Source: Kribbella monticola (lineage in GTDB: Bacteria > Actinomycetota > Actinomycetes > Propionibacteriales > Kribbellaceae). Taken from it: a stretch of 64,000 nt of DNA. The notes under the pieces are model-generated. The model was not told the DNA's origin, did no database searches, and saw only the letters and a list, made by a program, of their open reading frames with translations. The DNA lies in assembly GCF_003261635.1 (NCBI RefSeq), contig NZ_QFXK01000033.1:62001-126000 (forward strand), read 5' to 3'. This document shows positions 1 to 6,944 of this stretch, piece after piece. The first letter of the stretch is position 1. Each line of letters begins with the position of its first letter. A program made the translations under genes and the position numbers.

Positions 1-57
1 GAAGACGGCAAGCACGACGCCAGTGCGTGGGTCGGACCGGACGACCTCGACCTGCTG

Positions 58-717
58 ATGGTGAACCGGACCGATGGGGACCGACGACTGCGCGACATCG
101 TGGCGCACGCGGTCCGGACCCGATTCACCGAGCGACTCCGGCTCGTGCCGATCACGGGACCGGGTGAGGTCCTCCCCGGACATGGAGCGGACCTCGAGCG
201 CCTGCACGAGGATCCGTGGGTGGCGGAGTGGTACGCCGGAAGCTGGTCGCCTGAGGAGGCCATCCGCCAGGCCGTGGGCTTCCAGGCGCGCTGGGAGGCG
301 AACGGGACCAGCAAGTGGATCGCCTACCGGCGGTCGGACGGTTCGCTGGCCGGGCGCGGTGGGATGGAGCGAATGGACGCCCACGCCGAGGTCACCGGCA
401 AGGTCGCCAGGCTGCTCGACGATCGTGGCGCCTGGGCGGCGGATCGGCTGGAGCTGGGCTGGGCGCTGATGAGCTCCGCCCGCGGCGAGGGACTGGCGAC
501 CGAGATCGGGCAAGCGGGGTTGACGTTCGCCTTCGAGACGCTGGCCGCCCGCTCTGTCGTCGCCTTCACGGAGCGGCACAACCTGGCGTCACGAGCGGTG
601 ATGGAGCGACTCGGGATGAAGTTCGCGGGCGAGATCCGGACCGACGGGCTGGTCGAGGGCCGGCAAGGCATCCATCCCGACGCCCCGTTCGCCGTCTACC
701 TGGCTAGTGCTGGCTGA
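58..717 (+). CDS. GNAT-family N-acetyltransferase, true 5' end uncertain
   Basis: Predicted acetyl-CoA-dependent N-acetyltransferase of the RimJ/RimL-like GNAT type; acceptor unknown. The domain opens at about residue 23 (FTERLRLVPIT). The acetyl-CoA loop is RGEGLATE (142-149), followed by the late family motif NLASRAVMERLGM (175-187). The frame stays open to base 1 of the window, reading WVGPDDLDLL just before the ATG at 58, and no ribosome binding site precedes 58, 61 or the GTG at 100. The gene may therefore begin outside the window with another domain. Its last 14 bases overlap the end of the convergent MarR gene. Confidence 0.7.
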   Translation: MVNRTDGDRRLRDIVAHAVRTRFTERLRLVPITGPGEVLPGHGADLERLHEDPWVAEWYAGSWSPEEAIRQAVGFQARWEANGTSKWIAYRRSDGSLAGRGGMERMDAHAEVTGKVARLLDDRGAWAADRLELGWALMSSARGEGLATEIGQAGLTFAFETLAARSVVAFTERHNLASRAVMERLGMKFAGEIRTDGLVEGRQGIHPDAPFAVYLASAG

Positions 718-1135
718 GCCCTGCGACGAACCGGCTCAGGAGGACGGCGAACGTCTCCTTGTCGGTTTCCGGCCAGTCGTGCATGGCCGTGGCGAAGCGG
801 CGCCGACGGTAGCTGTGCACGGTCTCGAGCCGTTCGCGCCCGGCCTCGGTGAGCACGAGATTGGTACGGCGGCCGTCCTGCTGGTCGGCCTCGCGGCGGA
901 CCAGGCCCGCGCTGACGGCGGCCGCGACCAGTTTGCTCGCCCGCGGCTGGTCGACGCCGAGCGCCTCGGCGACGCCGTTCACCCCGATCGGCTGCTCGCC
1001 GGCGGCCTCCACGGCGTCGATCACCTGCTGGGCCGACACGTCCTGGACCCCGGCCTCGCGGGCGAAGACCCGCCGCGTCTGACGCTGGCGGATCTCGACC
1101 ATCGCCGCCTCGACCGCGGCAACAGGGTCGACCAT
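704..1135 (-). CDS. MarR-family transcriptional regulator
   Basis: Winged-helix regulator of 143 residues, a usual MarR length. It has a helix-turn-helix around residues 40-65 (GVNGVAEALGVDQPRASKLV) and the MarR wing DQQDGRRTNLVLTEAG just after it. The ATG at 1135 is chosen because GGAGG sits five bases upstream; the longer open frame beyond it lies opposite the neighbouring gene and is not protein-like. It diverges from the MarR-like gene at 1164, and the short shared promoter contains an inverted repeat, which suggests auto- and cross-regulation. Effector unknown. Confidence 0.88.
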   Translation of the reverse strand: MVDPVAAVEAAMVEIRQRQTRRVFAREAGVQDVSAQQVIDAVEAAGEQPIGVNGVAEALGVDQPRASKLVAAAVSAGLVRREADQQDGRRTNLVLTEAGRERLETVHSYRRRRFATAMHDWPETDKETFAVLLSRFVAGLSQH

Positions 1136-1146
1136 GGATCCTCCAA

Positions 1147-1176
1147 GGTATATGCTCAATGACATGCATATGTCAG
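1147..1176 (-). promoter_or_regulatory. Candidate promoter with an inverted-repeat operator between two MarR genes
   Basis: On the minus strand CTGACA (1171-1176) and TATACC (1147-1152) are 18 bp apart and fit a -35/-10 pair for the MarR gene at 1135. The inverted repeat TGACAT-GCAT-ATGTCA (1160-1175) lies over that spacer and the start of the plus-strand gene, a normal place for a MarR operator. The repeat is seen directly; binding is inferred. Confidence 0.5.
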
Positions 1177-1574
1177 ATGACATCAAGCCTATCGGATGGT
1201 GGCTGAAGGAAGTGGACCGGTTGCTCGAGGTGTCCTTCGAGCAGGTCCTCGCGGCGGACGGGGTGAACCGGCGCCAGTGGCAGGTCCTCAACGCCGCCCG
1301 GGGCGAGGAGCCGATCGCGGTCGCGCTCGCACCGTTCCTGGCCGGCGACCCGGCCGGCCTGGCGGCGTACACGGAGCCGTTGGTGGCCCGCGGCTGGCTG
1401 GACGGCGAGGAACTCACGCCGGCCGGCCGGGTGGCCCTCGCGGCGCTGGCCGAGAAGGTGCAGGTCCAGCGCCGGCGGCTCACGAACGGCATCGTCGACA
1501 CCGAGTACCTGCAGACGGTCGACGTACTGCGCCGGATGGCGGCGAACCTGGACCCCGAGAACTCCGCTGTGTGA
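1164..1574 (+). CDS. MarR-like winged-helix protein
   Basis: Small protein (136 residues from this start) whose first half, GWWLKEVDRLLEVSFEQVL followed by VNRRQWQVLNAA, has the helical layout of MarR-family proteins. The recognition segment is shorter and less typical than in the neighbour (AVALAPFLAGDPAGLAAYTEPLVARGWLD). A C-terminal helix LQTVDVLRRMAANL could be part of the dimer interface. Possible starts are ATG 1152, 1164 or 1170; none has a strong ribosome site (AAGGT at 1145-1149). It diverges from the MarR gene at 1135, so the two may be a regulator and a modulator of the same signal. Its stop codon lies inside a perfect hairpin. Confidence 0.75.
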   Translation: MHMSDDIKPIGWWLKEVDRLLEVSFEQVLAADGVNRRQWQVLNAARGEEPIAVALAPFLAGDPAGLAAYTEPLVARGWLDGEELTPAGRVALAALAEKVQVQRRRLTNGIVDTEYLQTVDVLRRMAANLDPENSAV

Positions 1575-1599
1575 CCGCCCAGGCGCGGCGGTCACACAG
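1567..1599 (+). terminator. Perfect 13-bp hairpin overlapping the stop codon
   Basis: CTGTGTGACCGCC (1567-1579) pairs fully with 1587-1599 across a 7-base loop CAGGCGC. The TGA of the MarR-like gene lies in the left arm. There is no U-run after it, so it is either a GC-only terminator or the first member of the hairpin array that follows. Confidence 0.55.
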
Positions 1600-1618
1600 C
1601 AGAGCCGGCCACCTCGGA

Positions 1619-1945
1619 GTGTGGCTCCTGGTGAGGTGTCAGGAGCCACACGTGCCCGGCGCCGGAGACCCGGGCGTCATCGCCGGCGGGTCTCCGGCAC
1701 TTGGCACTGCCCCGCCCGGCCCGAGGTGTCGGCCAGGAGGTGGTTGGAACGGCTGGGCAGCGGCGATACAGGGACTCAGCCGCTTGCCCAGCCGGGCTGT
1801 GGGCGGTGCGGTCCGGAGCTGAGGAGAGCTCCGGACCGCACCTCGGGTTTCGTCCGGGGGCTGAGGAGTGCCCCCGGACCTTCGGTACCACTCCTGGACG
1901 TGAGGAGACCCCAGGAGCGTCTGCCGGGTCTGAGGAGGACCCGGC
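1619..1945. other. Array of hairpins with a shared GAGG(A/T)G loop; possible structured RNA
   Basis: This gene-free stretch holds closely packed inverted repeats. Stems: 1619-1630/1640-1651 (12 bp), 1661-1672/1687-1698 (12 bp), 1718-1724/1729-1734 (6 bp with a bulge), 1751-1764/1779-1793 (14 bp, one bulge), 1805-1820/1827-1842 (16 bp), 1852-1861/1870-1879 (10 bp), 1891-1897/1911-1917 (7 bp), 1923-1930/1938-1945 (8 bp). Loops are GTGAGGTGT, GGTG (within CGAGGTG), GAGGAG, TGAGGAGT, a 13-base loop containing TGAGGAG, and TGAGGAG; the second and fourth stems have other loops. Stem sequences differ but stay complementary, which points to selection on structure. On the minus strand the loops read CTCCTC, a Shine-Dalgarno complement; on the plus strand they mimic a ribosome site. 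Transcription direction is unknown: genes on both sides converge on the array. Confidence 0.6.
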
Positions 1946-1949
1946 GGGC

Positions 1950-2141
1950 TCAGTTGTCCGCGTGTTCCTGCGGCCCGAGGATGTCGTTGGTGACGCGGAG
2001 ACCGGCGAAACGGCGCCGCATCGCCTGCTCGTAGCGGGCCGCCAGCGGTGCTTCGGCGACGTATTGCGCGATCACGTGCTCGCCGAACCAGACCCGCACC
2101 CGGCGGCGGTGTTGCCTCGACGTCATCTCCGCGATTGCCAC
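1950..2141 (-). CDS. Small basic conserved-type hypothetical protein
   Basis: 63-residue protein starting at GTG 2141, with GGGTGAG about 11 bases upstream. It is Arg-rich at the N-terminus (RQHRRRVRVWF) and then reads GEHVIAQYVAEAPLAARYEQAMRRRFAGLRVTND, likely helical. No catalytic motif, membrane segment or signal peptide is visible. It diverges from the TPR-type regulator at 2357. Small ORFs beside such regulators are common in actinomycetes, so a functional pairing is plausible but not shown. Its 3' end runs directly into the hairpin array. Function unknown. Confidence 0.6.
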   Translation of the reverse strand: MAIAEMTSRQHRRRVRVWFGEHVIAQYVAEAPLAARYEQAMRRRFAGLRVTNDILGPQEHADN

Positions 2142-2172
2142 TACTTTCTCACCCCGTAACTCTCAGGCCTTG

Positions 2173-2195
2173 CAACCAGTTGGACTTACTGGTTG
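2173..2195. promoter_or_regulatory. Inverted repeat CAACCAGT-N7-ACTGGTTG
   Basis: Perfect 8-bp inverted repeat in the divergent promoter region between the small ORF (2141) and the TPR regulator (2357). It is AT-rich relative to its surroundings and fits a dimeric repressor site; the binding protein is unknown. Confidence 0.45.
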
Positions 2196-2234
2196 TCATG
2201 GCAGTAATGGTGCACAGACCGACCGTGACCGCTC

Positions 2235-2286
2235 TAGGACCTGGACCGGACCTTTGCCGGACCTCTCCCGGACCTCTGGCGGACAA
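2235..2286. repeat. Five 11-bp-phased repeats of CCGGACCT
   Basis: Units begin at 2235 (TAGGACCT), 2246, 2257 and 2268 (each CCGGACCT) and 2279 (GCGGACAA), exactly 11 bp apart, so all lie on one face of the helix. They sit 71 bp upstream of the TPR-regulator start. Helically phased repeats like these suit cooperative binding of a regulator, possibly the adjacent gene product. Confidence 0.6.
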
Positions 2287-2356
2287 AGCCGGTCTGCACC
2301 TTGTCGTGGGGCATTCAGTCGAGACAACGTCTGATCTGACGTGAACGGGAGGAACG

Positions 2357-3655
2357 ATGGCGGGTAGGTATACGCCAAAGACGGTCCTGGCGCACCTGAT
2401 CCAGCGCCGGAACCAGACCTACTCCGAGATCGTCGCCGAGTTCGTCGAGCTGGGTGGAACCATCACCGAGCGGCACCTGCGGCGCCTCGCATCGGGCGAG
2501 CGCGCAGGGACCACTCCACAGACCCGGCGCACCCTGCAACGCATGTTCGGCAAGCCGGTCGAGGAGCTCCTCGCCCCGTACGTCCCCGAGCAGGCCGGCC
2601 AGGTGGTGCCGGTGACTGCGGCAGGTGGGCGGATCACGACAGGTAATGAGATGGAGGTACTCGACATGGCTGCCAGCCGTGCGCGGGCTTTCGCCCTCGC
2701 GGCCCAGACCGGTCTCGGAAGCGAGGCCATGGAGCAGGTGTACGACGACGTGCGACACGTCGCGAAGGCCTATCCACAGCGCCCGCTGCCCGAGATCCTC
2801 GGCCAGCTGGTCGAGACCCAGGACCTGGTCTTCGCGTTGCTGGAGAGCCGGCAGCGTCCTGAGCACCTGCGGCAGCTGTACTTCCTCGGCGGCGTCACCG
2901 GCGGTCTGCTCGCCAAGGCCTCGCACGACCTCGGCAACCCGCACGCGGCCCTGACCCAGGCCCGGACGGCGTTCCTCTGTGCCGACAACGCCGACCACCA
3001 CGGCCTGCGCGCCTGGGTGCGCGGGCTGCAGTCGCTGGTCTCCTACTGGGCCGGCAACCCGCACGACTCGGTCCGGTACGCCCAGCTGGGCGCCGGCTAC
3101 GCCGAGCAGGCCAACAGCACCACCAGCGTCTGGCTCCCGGTCAGCGAGGCCCGCGCCTGGGCCGCCCTGGGCAACGCCGACGCCACCCGGGCGGCCCTGG
3201 AGCGCGCGGAGAACGCCTGGTCCACGGTCGTCGAAGGCGACGACCTCGACGAGATGGGCGGCCTTTGCACCTTCGGCCGCAACCGCCAGCTGTACTACGC
3301 GGCCGACGCGCTCGCGTGGCTGCCCGGCGAGCGGGAGACCGCCGAGCGGTACTCGCACCAGGCCGTCGACGCCTACACCGACCAGTCGCACCCCGAGTGG
3401 GCCTTCGGCGACGCCGCCGGCAGCCACGCCGCCATGGCCATCACCCGGATCGCGAACGGTGAACTCGACGGCGCCGCCGACGCGATCGCGCCAGTCCTCG
3501 GCCTGCCGACCGAGCGCCGGATCAACGGTGTCGTGCACTCCGCCCGCCGGGTGCACCAGGCGCTGCGTCAGTCCGGCCGCGCCGACGACGCCCGGGACCT
3601 GCAGGAAGAGATCGAGCTGTTCACCCGCACCCCGATGCAGACCTACCCGCGGTAA
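2357..3655 (+). CDS. XRE-type regulator with C-terminal TPR domain
   Basis: 432-residue regulator typical of actinomycetes. A divergent helix-turn-helix spans about residues 22-75 (YSEIVAEFVELGGTITERHLRRLASGER then TPQTRRTLQRMFG). The remainder, from about residue 100, is all-helical with repeated alanine-rich pairs resembling tetratricopeptide repeats, for example HAALTQARTAFLCADNAD and HDSVRYAQLGAGYAEQAN. Such proteins sense a ligand or partner through the TPR part. The start has GGGAGG six bases upstream. The phased repeats and the inverted repeat upstream are probable binding sites. Confidence 0.85.
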   Translation: MAGRYTPKTVLAHLIQRRNQTYSEIVAEFVELGGTITERHLRRLASGERAGTTPQTRRTLQRMFGKPVEELLAPYVPEQAGQVVPVTAAGGRITTGNEMEVLDMAASRARAFALAAQTGLGSEAMEQVYDDVRHVAKAYPQRPLPEILGQLVETQDLVFALLESRQRPEHLRQLYFLGGVTGGLLAKASHDLGNPHAALTQARTAFLCADNADHHGLRAWVRGLQSLVSYWAGNPHDSVRYAQLGAGYAEQANSTTSVWLPVSEARAWAALGNADATRAALERAENAWSTVVEGDDLDEMGGLCTFGRNRQLYYAADALAWLPGERETAERYSHQAVDAYTDQSHPEWAFGDAAGSHAAMAITRIANGELDGAADAIAPVLGLPTERRINGVVHSARRVHQALRQSGRADDARDLQEEIELFTRTPMQTYPR

Positions 3656-3681
3656 ACCGGTCGAGGTCTAGCATCCCGCCC

Positions 3682-4227
3682 ATGGATCCGCTCACCGGCG
3701 ATGCTGTCCGCCTGCGTGATTTCCGGCCGGACGACCTCGAGGACCTGCTCGCGATCACCGGTGACGACCGGGTGACCACCTGGATGTCGTTCGACAGCCA
3801 CACCCGAGCGGACGCCCAGCGCCTGCTCGACAGGTGCATCGCCGACGCGGCCGTCGAGCCGCGCACGATCTACGGACTGGCGATCACCGGGCCTGACGAC
3901 GACCAGGTGATCGGCTTTGCCCGGCTGGCCTTCAGCGGAGTGAAAGCGGCCAAGCTGGGCTACATGATCGCGGCCGACCACTGGGGGCACGGCTACGCCA
4001 CCGACGCGGCCCGCACCGTACTGCGGTTCGCCTTCGACCCACTCGCCCTGCACCGGGTCACCGCCGCGATCGGTCCGGAGAACTCCGCCTCGATCGCCGT
4101 CGTGAAGAATCTTGGCTTCACCTACGAGGGCCACCTCCGCGACCACGTCTTCACCAACGGCGGCTGGCGCGACTCACTGCTGTTCTCCCTGCTCAGCACC
4201 GAGACCGCGGCCCTGACTCCGCGCTGA
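3682..4227 (+). CDS. GNAT-family N-acetyltransferase (RimJ/RimL-like)
   Basis: 181-residue acetyltransferase. The opening VRLRDFRPDDLEDLLAIT is typical of the RimJ/RimL group. The acetyl-CoA signature WGHGYATDAARTVLRFAF lies at about 102-119, preceded by LGYMIAADHW, and the C-terminal motif is NSASIAVVKNLGFTYEGHLRDHV. These enzymes acetylate protein N-termini, antibiotics or small amines; the acceptor cannot be told. It follows the TPR regulator by 26 bases on the same strand. Confidence 0.88.
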   Translation: MDPLTGDAVRLRDFRPDDLEDLLAITGDDRVTTWMSFDSHTRADAQRLLDRCIADAAVEPRTIYGLAITGPDDDQVIGFARLAFSGVKAAKLGYMIAADHWGHGYATDAARTVLRFAFDPLALHRVTAAIGPENSASIAVVKNLGFTYEGHLRDHVFTNGGWRDSLLFSLLSTETAALTPR

Positions 4228-4273
4228 GCCGCCGGCCGTTCATCCGGCGAACACCTCTGTGTCATGCGATTGC

Positions 4274-4290
4274 TTGACAGTGCCTTGACA
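4274..4290 (+). promoter_or_regulatory. Two TTGACA hexamers upstream of the PHP-hydrolase gene
   Basis: TTGACA occurs at 4274-4279 and 4285-4290, 33-49 bases before the ATG at 4323. Either could be a -35 element, but no convincing -10 follows, so this is only a weak promoter call. Confidence 0.3.
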
Positions 4291-4322
4291 CGTGCATGTC
4301 AGCACAAGAAAGGTGTTCCGCC

Positions 4323-5993
4323 ATGACGTCTGAGCAGCAGGTACCCGTCTGGGCCGATCCGGCCGTCCCCGAGGAGGCGCTGGATCCGCAGGGGCTTTCG
4401 CGGCGTGGGTTGATCCGCCGGGCCGGGTTGCTGGGTGCCGGGTTCGCGGCGGCCGGCGTACTGGGGACGGGTGAAGCTGCCGCGGCTCCCGGTGCAGCGG
4501 ATTCGCAGTACGGGGATGGGCCTGAACTGGTTTATCTCGTCGGGGATCACCATGTGCACAGCCGGTACAGCCATGACGCGAAGTACGACTTCAGCCAGTT
4601 GGCGTTGCGCGGGTCGCAGTTCGGCCTGGACTGGATGGCGTTCACCGAGCACAGCAACTTCGGGCACGCCGACAAGGGTGCGCAGGCGGAGAACGCAGAG
4701 GTGCTCAAGGCGCGGGCGGAGAACCCGCGGATGCTCGTGTTCCAAGGGCTCGAGTGGTACATCCCGGCGGCCGAGCACGGGACTGTTCTGGTGGCGCCCG
4801 GCGCGAACAACGTGGCCCTGCTGCAGCAGTTCGAGCGCGAGTACGACGGCAAGCTCACCGGGCGCTCGGCGAGTACACCGGAGAACGAGCAGCATGCGGT
4901 GAAGGCGCTGGCGTGGCTCGCGGAGCAGAAGCGGACGGGGTTCGTCGACGACGTGCTGGTGTTCGCCAACCACCCGATGCGGCTGGGGATCGACTCGCCG
5001 CACGAGGTCCGGGCGTGGCGCGACAGTGGGGTCTGCATCGGTATGGAAGGCGCTCCTGGTTCACAGGGCGACGCGGATCCGGCCTGGTGCGCGTTCCGCG
5101 GTACAACGACCAACCAGCGCGGCGAGTACACCAACAACCCCAGTGACGCGAGCTGGCCCGGTTACCCCGTCGATGCCTATCGCACGTACGGCGGCTTCGA
5201 CTGGGCCACTGCGACCGTCGGCGGGCTGTGGGACTCGCTGCTCGCCGAGGGACGCCTGTTCTCGATCACCTCGAACAGCGACAACCACCGGACCATCTGG
5301 GACACCTGGAAGGACGGCGAGTACCCGCCCGGCCAGAACTTCGACTCACTCGGCTGGAAGCCGTCTCCGACCGACGCCGGTACGCCGCAGGCCGGCAGCG
5401 ACTTCTGGCCGGGGCAGTTCAGCCGGACCCACGTCGGCGTGACTCGCTACGGCTACCTCGACGTGATGGCCGGGCTGCGCGCCGGGCGCGTCTGGGTCGA
5501 CCACGGTCAACTGGTCGACGGCATCGACGTACGGGTGGCTCCTGTTGGGTCCAGGCAGCGTGGTGTGACGCTGGGCGGGCGTTTGAAGGTGCATCGCAAC
5601 CAGCGGCTCGAACTGCGAGTCACAGTGACCAGCGCGACGCGGCCGAACTTCCACGGCGTACTGCCGAGGCTTGCTCACCTGGACGTGATCCGGGGCATCG
5701 TGACCGGTACTGCGAAGGACCGCGACAGCTGGAAGGCTCCTGACACCCGGGTGGTCGAGCAACTCGACGTACAGGGCAAGACCGGTAGCTACACGCTGCG
5801 GATCCCACTCGGTCGAGCAGAGCAGTCGCACTACCTGCGACTGCGGGGCAGTGACGGTCGGCGGAACGGGCCGGGCTACCTGGGGCGGCGCATCGATCCG
5901 GCTGGGCCGATCCAGCACCCGCCGGCCGACGGCGATCCGTGGCTGGACACCTGGCTCTACACGAATCCGGTCTTCGTGGACGTCGTCCGTTGA
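4323..5993 (+). CDS. Tat-exported PHP-domain hydrolase (CehA/McbA-like)
   Basis: 556 residues. A twin-arginine signal lies near 25-56 (SRRGLIRRAGLLGAGFAAAGVLG then an Ala-rich cleavage region), so the folded, metal-bearing enzyme should be exported. The PHP fold follows: metal ligands HHVH (76-79), FTEH (H110), E144 in QGLEW, H217 in FANHP, and a late SNSDNH motif. This pattern matches the CehA/McbA metallohydrolases, phosphoesterase-like enzymes of diverse substrate. A β-rich region fills the C-terminal third. ATG 4323 is chosen over 4296 because AAAGGTG precedes it and the signal peptide then has normal length. Substrate unknown. Confidence 0.85.
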   Translation: MTSEQQVPVWADPAVPEEALDPQGLSRRGLIRRAGLLGAGFAAAGVLGTGEAAAAPGAADSQYGDGPELVYLVGDHHVHSRYSHDAKYDFSQLALRGSQFGLDWMAFTEHSNFGHADKGAQAENAEVLKARAENPRMLVFQGLEWYIPAAEHGTVLVAPGANNVALLQQFEREYDGKLTGRSASTPENEQHAVKALAWLAEQKRTGFVDDVLVFANHPMRLGIDSPHEVRAWRDSGVCIGMEGAPGSQGDADPAWCAFRGTTTNQRGEYTNNPSDASWPGYPVDAYRTYGGFDWATATVGGLWDSLLAEGRLFSITSNSDNHRTIWDTWKDGEYPPGQNFDSLGWKPSPTDAGTPQAGSDFWPGQFSRTHVGVTRYGYLDVMAGLRAGRVWVDHGQLVDGIDVRVAPVGSRQRGVTLGGRLKVHRNQRLELRVTVTSATRPNFHGVLPRLAHLDVIRGIVTGTAKDRDSWKAPDTRVVEQLDVQGKTGSYTLRIPLGRAEQSHYLRLRGSDGRRNGPGYLGRRIDPAGPIQHPPADGDPWLDTWLYTNPVFVDVVR

Positions 5994-6032
5994 CCATGAT
6001 CGAGGGTTTGGAGTGGTGGGGAGACTGGTCGT

Positions 6033-6935
6033 ATGGCCATCACTACACCGCTGAACATGCTGGACCCTGTGCGGGACGGCTTGGCCCGGATGATCCTGAC
6101 GAAGGTGGCCGGGCCGGATCCGTGGGCCGAGCGAAACCGGGTGCACAGCACTCCGGGTCCTAGGTGGTTCGCGGCGGACCGGCCGATCCGCCGCGTGCAC
6201 GGCGACGCCTCGATGTTCGCGGGTGGCCTGCGCGCGCTACTACTGCAGTCGCTGCACCCGATGGCGATGGCTGCGGTCTCGGCGCACTCCGGCTATCGCG
6301 GTGACCCGTGGGGCAGACTCCAGCGGACCAGCTACTTCCTGGCCATCACCACGTACGGCGCTGCGCAGGACGCAGAGGAGGCCGTCGCCCGCGTCAAGGC
6401 GGTGCACGAGCGAGTGCGAGGGACCAGTCCGGACGGGACTCGCTACCGGGCTTCGGACCCGCACCTGCTCAAGTGGGTGCACGTGGCAGAGGTGGATAGC
6501 TTCCTCGCGGCACACCAGCGGTACGGCGCTTCACCGCTCAACGCTGCCGAGCGAGACGCGTACGTCGAAGACACTGCGCTGGTGGCCGAGGCTCTGGGCG
6601 TCGTGGATCCACCTAGGACCGAGGCGGAGCTACGGGAGACCCTGAAGTCGTACCGGCCCGAGTTGCGGGGGACTGCCGAAGCGAGAGCGGCAGCGCGATT
6701 CATCCTGGTTCACCCACCAGTGCCCTTGGCCGCGCGTCCGGCGTACGGCGTATTGACCGCGGCGGCGGTCGGACTGCTGCCGTGGTGGAGTCGTCGGCCG
6801 CTGCGGCTGCCGTACCTGCCGCTGGCGGAGAGCACGATGGTCCGGGTGGCCGGTGACGGGCTGACGCGCACGATCCGCTGGGCACTCGCCTCGCCGACGC
6901 TGACACCGGAGTCTGTGACCGCCGATACCCGGTAG
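6033..6935 (+). CDS. Oxygenase MpaB family protein (DUF2236)
   Basis: 300-residue protein with the DUF2236/MpaB hallmarks: VHGDASMFAGGLRALLLQSLHPMAMAAV (residues 55-82), whose His fits a haem ligand, then GYRGDPWGRLQRTSYFLAITTYG, with a downstream HLLKWVHVAEVDSFLAA. Relatives include the haem-dependent MpaB and latex-clearing (Lcp) proteins; most members have no known substrate. GGGGAG precedes the ATG. It follows the PHP hydrolase by 39 bases on the same strand and may be co-transcribed. Confidence 0.85.
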   Translation: MAITTPLNMLDPVRDGLARMILTKVAGPDPWAERNRVHSTPGPRWFAADRPIRRVHGDASMFAGGLRALLLQSLHPMAMAAVSAHSGYRGDPWGRLQRTSYFLAITTYGAAQDAEEAVARVKAVHERVRGTSPDGTRYRASDPHLLKWVHVAEVDSFLAAHQRYGASPLNAAERDAYVEDTALVAEALGVVDPPRTEAELRETLKSYRPELRGTAEARAAARFILVHPPVPLAARPAYGVLTAAAVGLLPWWSRRPLRLPYLPLAESTMVRVAGDGLTRTIRWALASPTLTPESVTADTR

Positions 6936-6944
6936 TTTTCTCCC

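Noticed and set aside
1619..1945. REP/BIME-like or IS-derived repeats
   Set aside because: Stem sequences differ from one hairpin to the next and no transposase is nearby; only the loop is shared.
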